A DNA stretch of 64,000 bases from Paenibacillus spongiae. GTDB lineage: Bacteria > Bacillota > Bacilli > Paenibacillales > Paenibacillaceae. Below the pieces are notes generated by a model. The model was not told where the DNA came from and ran no database searches. It saw only the letters and a list, made by a program, of their open reading frames with translations. The translations under genes were made by a program, and so were the position numbers. Position 1 is the stretch's first letter; each line of letters starts with the position of its first letter. The stretch lies in the NCBI RefSeq assembly GCF_024734895.1, contig NZ_CP091430.1, forward strand, positions 5,846,501 through 5,910,500, given 5' to 3'. Below are positions 52,992 through 62,191 of the stretch, one piece after another.

Positions 52992-53021
52992 ATTATAAGC
53001 ATTATGTTGAATCATGCGCAA
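52992..53021 (-). promoter_or_regulatory. Promoter of the sugar ABC operon
   Basis: On the minus strand: -35 TTGCGC (53016-53021), 18-nt spacer, perfect -10 TATAAT (52992-52997), directly after the terminator of the upstream gene. Confidence 0.5.
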
Positions 53022-53054
53022 ACAAAAAACCACCGTTTAAACTAAACGGTGGTT
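53022..53054 (-). terminator. Terminator after the enolase-superfamily gene
   Basis: AACCACCGTTTA/TAAACGGTGGTT stem with almost no loop; TTTTTTGTTTG follows on the minus strand. Confidence 0.85.
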
Positions 53055-53071
53055 AACACAGCCTCGCGCTG

Positions 53072-54286
53072 TTAGTTTGGATCCGCCCAACGGTCGTTCG
53101 GCACGAGCGGGAACCATTCCGGCCTCGTCGGATCGCGGTCATACGGATAACCGCCGAGCTCGCGATACAGCTCCGCATATTGAGCCAGCTTATCCCTGTT
53201 AATCTCGATGCCAAGTCCCGGTCCATCCGGCACTTTGATCGCTCCGTTCTCGTAACCCATTTTGCCGCCGACAATGATATCGTCCTGCAGATGATGGTAG
53301 TGCGCGTCTGCCGCATGCGACAGGTTAGGCAATACAGCTCCGAGATGCAGCATCGTAGCCAATTGAATTCCCAACTCGCCCGAAGAATGGACAGCAACGC
53401 CCAATTGGAACGTCTCGCATACGCCTGCAGCCTTGATGCAGGCGCGAATGCCGCCCCAGAATGTCGTATCCAGCAGAATAACGTCTACCGCCAAATCCAG
53501 AATATTCGCCGCTAGCTGCTCGAAGTTAACGACAACGGTGTTCGTGGCCGTAGGAATACGGACCATCGAGCGAACCCTGCGCATGCCATTTAAGCCCCAT
53601 GTCGGATCTTCGTAATAGTCGTTGTTCAGATGCTCGATCGCTTGCCCGAACTGGATCGATTCCTCTACACTTAGTGCAGCGTTTGGATCATACCTGAGCT
53701 TATCCTTCGGGAACGCAGCAGCAAGCGCCTTATAACATTCCAACTCGTAATCAGGATGGAACACGCCGCCTTTCAGCTTATGAACGTTAAAACCGTATTT
53801 GGTTTTCAGATCTTGGCAGTGCTCGATTAGCTGTTCAATCGTCCGCACTTCCCCTTGCCCCTTCTCGTTCGGCAGTCGATAGAAGAGGTAGCTGGCAAAA
53901 GGAACCTTATCGCGGACTTTGCCGCCGAGCAGCTTGTATACCGGTTGATTCAGCTTCTTGCCCATAATATCCAGACAAGCGAATTCAATCGCTGCGTGGA
54001 GTTGTGTCCGGTTATTATACAGGCTTGCCGTCGGATTGCATATCTTATAACGAAGCTCCTCGAGTTGAAACGGATCATGGTCAACCAGATAACGTTTCAA
54101 TCCGGCGAATGCCAACTCCGAGCTTTCTCCGCCTCCGCCCATTTCCCCGTAACCCGTAATCCCTTCATCGGTCTCTACTTCGATAATCGTCCGAACAAAG
54201 CGGCCCCAGTGGGCTCCATTGCTATGGCGAAGCGGTGCTTCAAGCGGCACAGTGACGGTCGTCGCTTTGATGTCTGTAATTTTCAT
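53072..54286 (-). CDS. Enolase-superfamily sugar-acid dehydratase (glucarate dehydratase-like)
   Basis: 404 residues. The capping domain (1-130) is followed by a TIM barrel with K170-x-K172 (HKLKGG), metal ligands around D200-N202 (RYDPNAA), E226 (YYEDP) and N249 (TATNT), and the catalytic H300 (HSSGELG). This Lys plus His set and the KxK/DxN spacing are those of the glucarate dehydratase subgroup, which dehydrates sugar acids to 2-keto-3-deoxy acids. Neighbours (SDR dehydrogenase, epimerase-like protein) suggest it handles an aldonate such as fuconate or a related acid. Gene order: last of a three-gene operon. Confidence 0.88.
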   Translation of the reverse strand: MKITDIKATTVTVPLEAPLRHSNGAHWGRFVRTIIEVETDEGITGYGEMGGGGESSELAFAGLKRYLVDHDPFQLEELRYKICNPTASLYNNRTQLHAAIEFACLDIMGKKLNQPVYKLLGGKVRDKVPFASYLFYRLPNEKGQGEVRTIEQLIEHCQDLKTKYGFNVHKLKGGVFHPDYELECYKALAAAFPKDKLRYDPNAALSVEESIQFGQAIEHLNNDYYEDPTWGLNGMRRVRSMVRIPTATNTVVVNFEQLAANILDLAVDVILLDTTFWGGIRACIKAAGVCETFQLGVAVHSSGELGIQLATMLHLGAVLPNLSHAADAHYHHLQDDIIVGGKMGYENGAIKVPDGPGLGIEINRDKLAQYAELYRELGGYPYDRDPTRPEWFPLVPNDRWADPN

Positions 54287-54298
54287 TTATAAACACCT

Positions 54299-55099
54299 CT
54301 ATTCTGGTAAATGAACGCCAAGCGCTGCGGTCATTCCTCCATCGATTTTGTACTCGCCGCCGGTTATGAACGACGCCCTGCTGCTTGCTAGAAAAGCGAT
54401 AAGCTCTGCCACCTCTTCAATCTTCGCCACACGGTGAAGAGGATGCATTTGGCCCCAGCTATCGATCATCTGATTGACCGTCTTATCTTCTTTGAATCCA
54501 TCCGCAGCCCATCGCAGCATCGGCGTATCGACTGAAGCTGGACAAACGGCGTTAAAGCGGATGTTCTCCCCTGCGTGATCAAGCGCCATCGCCCGGGTCA
54601 TCGCATTGATCGCACCTTTGCTGGCGGTATACGCAGCTACCCCTTTTTGCGAAGCGAATGCTTGAACGGACGATACATTCACGACGCTGCCGCCGCTTCG
54701 CTTGCGCATCTCGGGCAGCGCGTGCTTGCACGCGAGGAAAATCCCTTTGAGGTTGGTATCGATGACCTCATCCCACACCTCCTCCGGCGTGTCCACGACA
54801 TCCCCATACCGCTGAACGCCTGCGCTGTTCACCAGAATATCAATGCCGCCGTATAAGATCACAGCTTGCTCCATGAGTTGACGAACTTGATCGGAATGCC
54901 GCACATCCGCGCAGAATGCCGAAGCTTCAACCCCTTCCGCTCTCAGGCTGTTCGCCGCTTGATCACATTCCATCTGATCGATGCCGCACATTAGCACAGA
55001 TGCTCCGCCTTGCGCCAATCGTCTAGCCGCACCGAATCCGATGCCTTTGGTCCCGCCGGTTACAACGGCGACTTTACCTGCAAATTCGGAAGCGTCCAT
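54299..55099 (-). CDS. Short-chain dehydrogenase/reductase
   Basis: 266 residues, classical SDR. Cofactor motif T14-G-G-x-K-G-x-G21 (VVTGGTKGIGFG), N91-S-A-G, catalytic S143/S144, Y157 and K161 (YTASK). The end of beta2 carries no basic residue after GIDQ, which favours NAD+. In this operon it is the likely sugar 1-dehydrogenase (sugar to lactone), with the downstream dehydratase acting on the acid. SD absent from the quoted region but the ATG 55099 start is at the usual distance from the fold. Confidence 0.9.
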   Translation of the reverse strand: MDASEFAGKVAVVTGGTKGIGFGAARRLAQGGASVLMCGIDQMECDQAANSLRAEGVEASAFCADVRHSDQVRQLMEQAVILYGGIDILVNSAGVQRYGDVVDTPEEVWDEVIDTNLKGIFLACKHALPEMRKRSGGSVVNVSSVQAFASQKGVAAYTASKGAINAMTRAMALDHAGENIRFNAVCPASVDTPMLRWAADGFKEDKTVNQMIDSWGQMHPLHRVAKIEEVAELIAFLASSRASFITGGEYKIDGGMTAALGVHLPE

Positions 55100-55128
55100 C
55101 TTGAATACCTCGCTTTTCTCATTCGAAT

Positions 55129-56187
55129 TTATTTTTCATTCAGCGGGTATGGTGCCGCGGTTAGCCAAGAGCTGATTGTCTGGCTGGGACCGATGCTGCC
55201 GGCCGATTCATTTTCAAGCGCCTTCTCGATACCATGGGTTGGGTACCCGCTAAACGGCTCCAGCCCGACGTTATAGTGCCGACCGTACCAAGGATAAGTT
55301 TTTGTTTCCCCAAACTCTTGCCAATACCATAAGTAAGGCAGCCGAGACGCATCCCACTCTACGCGAATGCCCATACCCCTTCGCCCATTTTCCACTTCAT
55401 ACCATGCCCGACTTTTCTCGAAACCGGTTACATAAACAATATCCGACCGTGCATCGCGTGCGGGCAGAATGGACAAATCAACCGCAGCACCTTGCTCATC
55501 CGCCGCTACAGGCCATTCATGGACATCGCCGCGCCTCACCCTGCCAAGATTTATAGCTTGCAAGCTTCGCTCTTCCGTTAAGACGGTTAAGCCCTCTGGA
55601 AGATTAATTCTGCAGCCCGGCTCCAAGAACGGTTTGCCGAACGCAATATGGTGACCCCACATGAATCGCAGAGGCAGGTCGCTTAAATTCTCAAGCTCTT
55701 CTTCGATGCGAAGAGTCGATGAATCCGATTGCAGTGTCAGCGTTTTGCGTAATTCAAAAGGAACCTTCTTCGTCCGAACTCGGAACAATACGCGAATCCG
55801 ATCCGCTGAATCCTCCAACACCTCGACATCCCAAGGCATATGAGCAACTTCCCCATGCTGACCAAACCGGGCTCCTAAATAAGAGCTAGTCGACCCGCCA
55901 TTCGGGAAAACTTCCTGCCACCCACCTGCGTAATAGTCAATAAACGTGGAGATCGGATCGGGTGAGGTCGGCAAATAAGAATTCGGATTATGTACACCGT
56001 TCTCAGTTAGCCACATGAAGTCCAGATCGACTGGCTTATACAAAAATTCGAATATTTCGGTACCTTTGTCCGGAAGTAGAGAGATCCTTACCTTCTCATT
56101 CTCCAAAACAAGTACGCGCATGCCCAAATAGGTATATTGATCATGAATGCGGCATCCGTAATTACGTTGGTGACGGTAAATGGTCAT
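55129..56187 (-). CDS. Aldose 1-epimerase-like protein (DUF4432-type)
   Basis: 352 residues, beta-sandwich galactose-mutarotase superfamily. Visible features: LPDKGTEIFEFLYKPVDLDFMW, GGWQEVFPNGG, FMWGHHIAFGKPFL with the His typical of the active site, and YGRHYNVGLEPFSGYP near the end. Such proteins interconvert sugar anomers or bind sugar acids. First gene of the epimerase-SDR-dehydratase operon. An upstream AT-rich dyad, CTATATTTTATATAG (56427-56441), may be its operator. Confidence 0.83.
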   Translation of the reverse strand: MTIYRHQRNYGCRIHDQYTYLGMRVLVLENEKVRISLLPDKGTEIFEFLYKPVDLDFMWLTENGVHNPNSYLPTSPDPISTFIDYYAGGWQEVFPNGGSTSSYLGARFGQHGEVAHMPWDVEVLEDSADRIRVLFRVRTKKVPFELRKTLTLQSDSSTLRIEEELENLSDLPLRFMWGHHIAFGKPFLEPGCRINLPEGLTVLTEERSLQAINLGRVRRGDVHEWPVAADEQGAAVDLSILPARDARSDIVYVTGFEKSRAWYEVENGRRGMGIRVEWDASRLPYLWYWQEFGETKTYPWYGRHYNVGLEPFSGYPTHGIEKALENESAGSIGPSQTISSWLTAAPYPLNEK

Positions 56188-56426
56188 AGGCTCCTCCTAT
56201 TCTCAGCCCGATTGGGTGATTTCCTTTCTTATGCTTTATGCACTCTCCTTCGATGCAAGTGATTGCTTTCGTCAATTCAATCGGGATAGCATCCTAACCA
56301 ACTCGAAAATTCTTATTTCGCCAGTTCGCATTCTCCTCCCAAAGTTGCATATCAAAAGCATACCCTTGCCCCTTACTGCATCTAGCTTCGTATCGCAACG
56401 CTTTTATCTAGGTTTTGCATAATATG

Positions 56427-56441
56427 CTATATTTTATATAG
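56427..56441. promoter_or_regulatory. AT-rich palindrome upstream of the epimerase operon
   Basis: CTATATTTTATATAG, arms CTATAT/ATATAG, about 240 nt upstream of the epimerase start. It may be a regulator site or part of a promoter. The 56188-56652 region otherwise shows no gene. Confidence 0.3.
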
Positions 56442-56650
56442 TAAACAGCTAGCCCCATTATAACTTCAGCTCCTTATCGATTCAAGAAAAAGAAAACGAG
56501 ATTCTCACGCGACAATTAGCCTCTGCAAGCTTCAGCTTATAGCGGCCTTCTGCTAGATTCTAAGGGAGAATACTCGCTTAAACCCCTTTGCAGTAGTGAT
56601 GCACGCTGCCGAAGCTCAACCGATCAAACTTACAATTATCCAACTATCGA

Positions 56651-56691
56651 AAAAAAACCCACTCAGATCAAGGGTTTGATCTGAGCGGGCT
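56651..56691 (-). terminator. Terminator after the ABC-2 permease (56801)
   Basis: CCCACTCAGATCAA/TTGATCTGAGCGGG with a GGGT loop; TTTTTTTCG follows on the minus strand. Confidence 0.85.
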
Positions 56692-56800
56692 TAATTGTTA
56701 ATCTCATCAAGGCGATATAAAAAGTCTCCGTTATTATTAAGAACAGTATCCCTTATAACCATTGCTCACAAATGAAATCGTCTGTAGCCTAGTCTGCAGC

Positions 56801-58138
56801 CTATGCCTTGTAAGCTTTCATCGCCTTACGCAGCTCCTTGAAGGACGGGCGCTTGCCGTACATCAAGACGCCTGCGCGGTAGATGCGGGCGGAAATCCAG
56901 CCTGCAACATAGATTGTGACGAGCAGAATAATAATCGATGCCCACACTTGCCATAGCGGCGGATCGGATAGTCCCAGACGAACGACCATTGCATAAGGCG
57001 AGAAGAGCGGGATGAACGACGAAACTTTCATTAGCATCGAGTCCGGATTGTTCAGGCCGCCGAACATACAGATGTAGAAGCCGGCGAGAGCGACCATCGT
57101 AATCGGAAGGACCGCTTGACCGAGATCCTCGGTACGGCTGACGATCGAGCCAACCGCCGCGAACAGCGTCGCAAACAGGAAGTAACCTGCCAGATAGAAG
57201 ATAAGCGCGTATACGAGCACGAACGGATCGATATCGCTTAACCGGATATTCAGCTCCGCCAGCGGCTCCGCATTATGCGGCAGCATCATGTTGATCACGA
57301 TAACCGCAACGTAAGCGATAATCTGGGTCAATCCGACGATGAACATGCCGAAGATTTTGCCGAACATGCTCTTGAGCGGCGATACGCTTGTGATCAGAAT
57401 TTCCATCACGCGGGAGCTCTTCTCCGCTGTAATCTCGCTGGCGATCAGCTGGCCGGTGATCATAATGGCCATGAATAGCAGAATGATGATGACATAGACC
57501 AGTCCCATATCCATCGCCTGCTGAGACGGCGTCTTGCCTTGGCCGATCGAGCCGGCGCCTTCGGATGTCGTAATCTGAACCGAATCGATATCAACAGGCG
57601 ACATCAACAGCTTAGTCTGCTCTTCGGTCAGGCCCGCATCCTGCAATACGCCCTTCGACTTCACGGCTGTCAGCCCGGCTTGCAAGGAATGCGTGACACT
57701 GCTTTCCATCAGCTTCTCCGACTTGTAAACTACATTCGGGAAGCCCACTTCTTTATTTTCTTCGAACTCAATATAGCCATCGATTTTGCCGTCTACAATC
57801 GCCTTCTTAAGCTCCTTCTCGTTGCCTTCGGTAGATCCTGTATCCGCGAACGGCACGAGCTTCAGCTCCGCTTTCTCCTGCGCGCTGTAATGTTCGTTCA
57901 GCATCGCCGCGATACGAGCGCCATTGAACATCGTAGAGCTTGTTACGTCTTCCTTCGTTTCCACATAGCCGATCGAGGTCGGCTCATCTTCTCCGCTGCT
58001 GAACTGCGAAATGATATAAGGGAGATTAATACCGATACTAATGATAACTGCAATAATCAAGGTCGTGATCAGGAAGGCTTTTCCTTTGAATTTGTTGCGG
58101 ACCGTAAACCCGACGACTGTCCAAAAATTATTATTCAT
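56801..58138 (-). CDS. ABC-2 type permease (NatB/YhaP-like)
   Basis: 445 residues from ATG 58138, which overlaps the ATPase stop codon (ATGAATAA). Layout: N-terminal helix (about 20-40), a long extracytoplasmic domain (about 45-190) and five or six clustered C-terminal helices, as in NatB/YhaP. In Bacillus such pairs export Na+ or other small compounds and are induced by membrane stress. Coupled with the ATPase at 58131. Confidence 0.88.
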   Translation of the reverse strand: MNNNFWTVVGFTVRNKFKGKAFLITTLIIAVIISIGINLPYIISQFSSGEDEPTSIGYVETKEDVTSSTMFNGARIAAMLNEHYSAQEKAELKLVPFADTGSTEGNEKELKKAIVDGKIDGYIEFEENKEVGFPNVVYKSEKLMESSVTHSLQAGLTAVKSKGVLQDAGLTEEQTKLLMSPVDIDSVQITTSEGAGSIGQGKTPSQQAMDMGLVYVIIILLFMAIMITGQLIASEITAEKSSRVMEILITSVSPLKSMFGKIFGMFIVGLTQIIAYVAVIVINMMLPHNAEPLAELNIRLSDIDPFVLVYALIFYLAGYFLFATLFAAVGSIVSRTEDLGQAVLPITMVALAGFYICMFGGLNNPDSMLMKVSSFIPLFSPYAMVVRLGLSDPPLWQVWASIIILLVTIYVAGWISARIYRAGVLMYGKRPSFKELRKAMKAYKA

Positions 58139-59033
58139 GGCTCTCACCTACCGTTTTAATAAAGATTTCATTGAGCGTCGGCTCCATCACTTCAAACCGC
58201 TGAATTTCCGTCTGCGCCATAGCCAGCTCGAGAATCGGCCGTCCTGCATCCTCGCGATCGATAAACAACTCGTAGCCGTTCTCGTGACGAATGATCTTCG
58301 TTACGCCCGGGATGGACTCCAGACCGGACACTTCACTGCCTGTGCCGAGCATGACGCGCTCGCGCGGGAACTGCTTCTTGATTGCCTTCAGATTGCCCTG
58401 CAGCACCGGGTTGGACTTGTGCAGAATGGTGATGTTGCGGCACAGCTCCTCGACATGCTCCATGCGGTGAGTCGAGAACAAGATGCTTGTTCCTCCGTCA
58501 CGCAGCTCCTTGACCGTCGATTTCAGCAGCTCCACATTGACCGGGTCGAGTCCGCTGAACGCTTCATCCATAATAATGATCTTCGGCTGATGAATGACCG
58601 CCGCGATGAATTGAATTTTCTGCTGGTTGCCCTTGGACAGCTCTTCAACCTTCTTGTTGTAATATTCCGGTACGCCGAACCGGTCCAGCCAGCGCTTCAG
58701 GCTGCGGTCCGCATCCTTGCGGGACATCCCACGAAGCTGAGCCAAGTAATGGATCTGATCACTCACCTTGACCTTCGGATACAGCCCGCGCTCTTCCGGA
58801 AGGTATCCGAGCCCCTTTAGCTGCTGTACGGTGTACGGCTTGCCATGATAAGTAATCGTACCGCCGTCCGGATAGATCAGGCCTAGCACCATGCGCATCG
58901 TTGTTGTCTTGCCTGCACCGTTGCCGCCGAGCAGTCCGTAAATTTCGCCCTCCGCCACTTCAAAGCTGATGCCGTTCACTGCCGTCTTGTCGCCATACTG
59001 CTTAAAAATTTTCTCGACCTTCAATGGATTCAT
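58131..59033 (-). CDS. ABC transporter ATP-binding protein (NatA/YhaQ-like)
   Basis: 300 residues. Walker A GGNGAGKTT, Q-loop LGYLPEERGLYPK (YLPEERGLY is characteristic of the NatA/YhaQ group), signature ELSKGNQQKIQF, Walker B IIIMDEAFSGLDP, switch His in STHRMEHVEEL. The permease is directly coupled; the upstream ATPase belongs to the GntR-linked pair. It probably shares the transcript that starts at 61219. Confidence 0.92.
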   Translation of the reverse strand: MNPLKVEKIFKQYGDKTAVNGISFEVAEGEIYGLLGGNGAGKTTTMRMVLGLIYPDGGTITYHGKPYTVQQLKGLGYLPEERGLYPKVKVSDQIHYLAQLRGMSRKDADRSLKRWLDRFGVPEYYNKKVEELSKGNQQKIQFIAAVIHQPKIIIMDEAFSGLDPVNVELLKSTVKELRDGGTSILFSTHRMEHVEELCRNITILHKSNPVLQGNLKAIKKQFPRERVMLGTGSEVSGLESIPGVTKIIRHENGYELFIDREDAGRPILELAMAQTEIQRFEVMEPTLNEIFIKTVGESHE

Positions 59034-59054
59034 CGTATGAACTCCTTCCTCTAT

Positions 59055-59957
59055 TTAAGAACGAATGCGTAATCTCTCCTGCTCGATTAGTACGGTTAGA
59101 ATGTCGTCCAGTTCCAGCTTCTGCCTGCCTGATATCCGCACGCCGGTTTCACCGCACCATCTCTCCGCATCCGCCGCTTCGCTGGTAATGACTTTGTACA
59201 AGCTGCCGCCATTCGGTTCAGCGCTCCGATAACCCGGCATAGCCTTCCAATTCGCAGTGCCCTCGCTCGTGTCGATGTAATAGGAATACCATGATTCGAG
59301 CAGCGAGTCCTTCTCGAACATTCCGAGTACCCGGCCATGGACGATGAAAACGATGTAGTCCGCCAGCCGTTTCACCTCATCGATAATATGCGATGCCATC
59401 AGCACGGCTCGATCGCCGCGTTCCATGTACCGGTGTATGGCGTCGATCATCGTCTTCCAGGCGATCGGATCGAGTCCGGAAGAAGGTTCGTCGAGCAGCA
59501 GCAAATCCGGATTATGCGCCATCGCAACCGCCAGATCGAACTTCCTCCGCATTCCCTTGGACATCTTGTTAAGCTTCAGCGACGTATCCACCTCGAACCG
59601 CCGCAGCAGCTCCTGATAGCGGTTAAGGTCCCAGCTCGGATACCATTGGCTGATGAACGCCGCCTTCTGTTCCGCCTTCAGATTATCATCGATATCAATC
59701 GCTTGCTCAGGCACATAACCGATCCGCTGCTTCATCGCGATATCATCGCCGCCGACCTGCAGTCCGAATAGTTCAATTTCACCTGCATCCGGTTTGGCTT
59801 GGTCGAGCATCATTCGAAACAGCGAGCTCTTCCCCGAGCCGTTCGGACCGACGATTGCCGTCACATAGCCCTGCGGAATTTGCAAATCGACAGGCCCCAG
59901 CTGAAAATGCTTTCGTTTCTGCAGCAAACCTCGTACTTCTATAACCATCGGCTCCAT
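59055..59957 (-). CDS. ABC transporter ATP-binding protein (YtrB-like)
   Basis: 300 residues from ATG 59957 (SD GGGGGGAGG, within the end of the GntR gene); the longer frame to 60014 overlaps that gene. Walker A GPNGSGKSS, signature KMSKGMRRKFDLA, Walker B LLLLDEPSSGLDP, switch His SHIIDEVK. It follows a GntR regulator as in the B. subtilis ytrAB arrangement. Its membrane partner is likely the protein at 60447-61175. Confidence 0.9.
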   Translation of the reverse strand: MEPMVIEVRGLLQKRKHFQLGPVDLQIPQGYVTAIVGPNGSGKSSLFRMMLDQAKPDAGEIELFGLQVGGDDIAMKQRIGYVPEQAIDIDDNLKAEQKAAFISQWYPSWDLNRYQELLRRFEVDTSLKLNKMSKGMRRKFDLAVAMAHNPDLLLLDEPSSGLDPIAWKTMIDAIHRYMERGDRAVLMASHIIDEVKRLADYIVFIVHGRVLGMFEKDSLLESWYSYYIDTSEGTANWKAMPGYRSAEPNGGSLYKVITSEAADAERWCGETGVRISGRQKLELDDILTVLIEQERLRIRS

Positions 59958-59961
59958 ATTG

Positions 59962-60375
59962 TTATACGCCTCCCCCCGGGTTGCTGCCGGCCGCCCGTTT
60001 CTGCTGCAGAACATCCCGCAGAATATCCATCATTTCTTCATCCGAGCATTGCACGCGCAGCCCGGCATCAACCGCGGCTTCAATCGCCTCAATAACGGCA
60101 CTTCGGCGATGCAGGTCTCTCATCTCGTCCCCCACCTTGGCTACAAATGTACCGGTCCCCTGCCTGGTGCGCAGCAAACCTTCATTCTCCAAATCCTGGT
60201 ATACCCGCCTGATCGTTATGACACTGCACTTCACCGACTGGGCCAGCTCCCGGATGGACGGAAGAAGCGTACCTTCTGCCAGCTGTCCGCTCACGATCAG
60301 TGCACGGAGTTGAACCTCGATTTGATGATATAGCGGCTCTGCGCTTTGCTCGTTAATCTGTATCGGTATCCACAC
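59962..60375 (-). CDS. GntR-family regulator, YtrA subfamily
   Basis: 137 residues, GTG start (60373-60375) with SD AAGGTG. N-terminal winged helix: PLYHQIEVQLRALIVSGQL, LPSIRELAQSVKCSVITIRR and the wing LLRTRQGTGTFVA. The tail is short (~60 residues), as in YtrA proteins, which lack a large ligand domain. It is the second gene of its operon and most likely represses it through the dyad over the promoter at 61193-61226. YtrA-type systems respond to cell-wall-active antibiotics. Confidence 0.9.
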   Translation of the reverse strand: MWIPIQINEQSAEPLYHQIEVQLRALIVSGQLAEGTLLPSIRELAQSVKCSVITIRRVYQDLENEGLLRTRQGTGTFVAKVGDEMRDLHRRSAVIEAIEAAVDAGLRVQCSDEEMMDILRDVLQQKRAAGSNPGGGV

Positions 60376-60446
60376 CGTGCCCGTACACCTTCTTCGTTCA
60401 TGACATGATAATCCTTAACGCCGATCATTAACTTCAGCAAGCCAAT

Positions 60447-61175
60447 CTAATTCAATAAGCTTCGTGTTCCGAGCTTGTTCTTGACGAAATGCCCGGAGGC
60501 CATGAATGCCGCTGCTCCGGCGATCAGCATGACGATGGCTCCAATCGGATTGCTATTCTGTGCCAGCTGCATCGAATCGCTCACCGGGTGAAAGCCAATC
60601 CACCAACATAGCATCAGAAGAGGAAAATAAATCAGCAGTGAGCATAAACAAATGATGAAGTAAACTTTGCCGTTGTAGGCCTGCTCGAAGAACATGTACA
60701 AGGAGCCCGCAATAAGCGAGTACGCCCACCAGCAAGCCGCGAACAGAAGATACTGTCCGGGATTCATAGCCTCTCGCAATCCGCCGACGAGAAAGTATTG
60801 GAGCGTAAAGAAAATCGTACCGACGATCAGCAGAGTCGTTAGCAATAGAATCATCCGGGAGATAACGAGGGACAGGAGTCCGATCGGCATCGTTCGCCAA
60901 TAGGCGAGCTTGCGTGTATAGGGATCATTATGCCAATAGCGGAACATGACCCGGTTCATAATAAACCCCATGTTTGGCAGTATCGTCAGATAAAAAAAAT
61001 CGATAAGCCACTTCCAAATCTGCTCCGAGTCCTCCGCTGCCTGGAAGAGCTCTCCCATACTCGGCGATATGATAAGCGCAATATAAGCATAAAACAAGAT
61101 TGAAAAAATAAGGCCAGCCCACGAATGGCGCAACTCATGCTGATACAATCGCCAAGCACCCTGCCAGCTCGTCAT
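60447..61175 (-). CDS. Integral membrane protein, probable ABC partner of the YtrB-like ATPase
   Basis: 242 residues, about six membrane helices with a large charged loop near 85-95 (YWHNDPYTRKLAYW). No named motif. Its position as the first gene of the GntR-ATPase operon and its size fit the permease subunit of the exporter. ATG 61175 with SD GGAGG, 16 nt downstream of the operator dyad. Confidence 0.8.
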   Translation of the reverse strand: MTSWQGAWRLYQHELRHSWAGLIFSILFYAYIALIISPSMGELFQAAEDSEQIWKWLIDFFYLTILPNMGFIMNRVMFRYWHNDPYTRKLAYWRTMPIGLLSLVISRMILLLTTLLIVGTIFFTLQYFLVGGLREAMNPGQYLLFAACWWAYSLIAGSLYMFFEQAYNGKVYFIICLCSLLIYFPLLMLCWWIGFHPVSDSMQLAQNSNPIGAIVMLIAGAAAFMASGHFVKNKLGTRSLLN

Positions 61176-61192
61176 TTCTGTATCCTCCAGTC

Positions 61193-61248
61193 ATTATACT
61201 GTGTATATCTTTATATACAGTATAATCACACCTCGATATTGAAGTCAA
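61193..61248 (-). promoter_or_regulatory. Promoter and YtrA-type operator of the GntR-ABC operon
   Basis: Minus strand: -35 TTGACT (61243-61248), 18-nt spacer, -10 TATACT (61219-61224). Over and beyond the -10 is a dyad (61193-61226) with perfect 10-bp outer arms ATTATACTGT/ACAGTATAAT and inner GTATAT/ATATAC pairing. A repressor bound here would block the -10 box. Confidence 0.7.
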
Positions 61249-61271
61249 CCCGATATTCTTAAAGGTTATCT

Positions 61272-61304
61272 AAAAAAGCCCTCCGCACATTGGCACGGAG
61301 GACT
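61272..61304 (-). terminator. Terminator after the uridine-kinase-like gene
   Basis: AGCCCTCCG/CGGAGGACT stem, extended by CAC...GTG-like pairs; TTTTTTAG follows on the minus strand. Confidence 0.75.
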
Positions 61305-61332
61305 CACAACAGTTCAACGCTATATTCTGTTG

Positions 61333-61929
61333 TCACAAACGCAGTTCCTTTCGTTCCCGGAGCTCTTGTCGGATCATGGATAACAGCAACCGGTAACCTG
61401 TTGCTATTGAACCGGATCCATTCACAATCAAATCGGCATACCATTTGGTCGGCTCCACAAACTCGTCATGGCGATACCGGACAAAGTCAAGATATTCCGT
61501 TACGATCTCCTCATAATTATAACCTTCCTGCGAGAACCGCTGGATGCGCCGCGCAAGCCTCTCATCCGATTGACATTCCACATACAGCTTCAAGTCGGTC
61601 CATTCCCGAAGTACCGGAAAATAAAGCGCCAAGAAGCCTTCAACCATTACAACCTCCGTCTCGCCATCGTTCGCGATCCGCGTTAAATCCGCTATGATTC
61701 GGGTCAGATCGACCGCCGCCGGATGATTGAAATCCTCGTATTCTTTGCCAGAGAACGGCGCAGTCCCTTTCGGACGATGGCGAACGTAATAGCGATCCGT
61801 ATGGAGAACCCTCACATTGTACATATGAAGATCAGCTTCCAAGCGTCCTGTCAATGTCGTCTTTCCGCTGCCCGTCCCTCCGCCAATGCTAATGACGAGC
61901 GGACGATGAATGCGATGGTTCATGAACAT
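61333..61929 (-). CDS. Uridine kinase-like P-loop kinase
   Basis: 198 residues. Walker A GGGTGSGKTT near the N-terminus, LHTDRYY (metal/base site), DFNHPAAVDL and VEGFLALYFP match uridine kinase/phosphoribulokinase-type proteins. It phosphorylates uridine/cytidine or a similar nucleoside or pantothenate-like substrate. Shorter than Bacillus Udk (~211) and with a diverged C-terminus, so the substrate is not certain. ATG 61929 with SD GAAGG. Confidence 0.82.
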   Translation of the reverse strand: MFMNHRIHRPLVISIGGGTGSGKTTLTGRLEADLHMYNVRVLHTDRYYVRHRPKGTAPFSGKEYEDFNHPAAVDLTRIIADLTRIANDGETEVVMVEGFLALYFPVLREWTDLKLYVECQSDERLARRIQRFSQEGYNYEEIVTEYLDFVRYRHDEFVEPTKWYADLIVNGSGSIATGYRLLLSMIRQELRERKELRL

Positions 61930-62125
61930 GACAACCTTCTCTCAATAAATAAGTAATCAGATTGGCGACATGTACCGCCCATACCGTTTGTCGAGTTCCC
62001 GGAACTTGTCTTACGTCCTGCAATAATCGCTCGCAATGATTCGTAATCGTCAGGAAACATTGCTGCCGCCACATGTATTTCCACTCGCAATTAAGAATAC
62101 CATATTCTGGCGCACCCATGTGAAT

Positions 62126-62158
62126 GAAAAAGAGGCAGAACCTCCAGGTTCCGCCTCT
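62126..62158 (-). terminator. Terminator after ctaG
   Basis: GAGGCAGAACCT/AGGTTCCGCCTC stem, one mismatch, with the loop CC; TTTTTCATTC follows on the minus strand. Confidence 0.85.
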
Positions 62159-62191
62159 TCATCTGGCACTTATGGATTTGTCTCTGCTGCA

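Noticed and set aside
61889-62119. 76-residue minus-strand frame between ctaG and the uridine-kinase-like gene
   Set aside because: It starts directly after the ctaG terminator without an SD and overlaps the start of the next gene. No motif was recognised, although a gene cannot be excluded.
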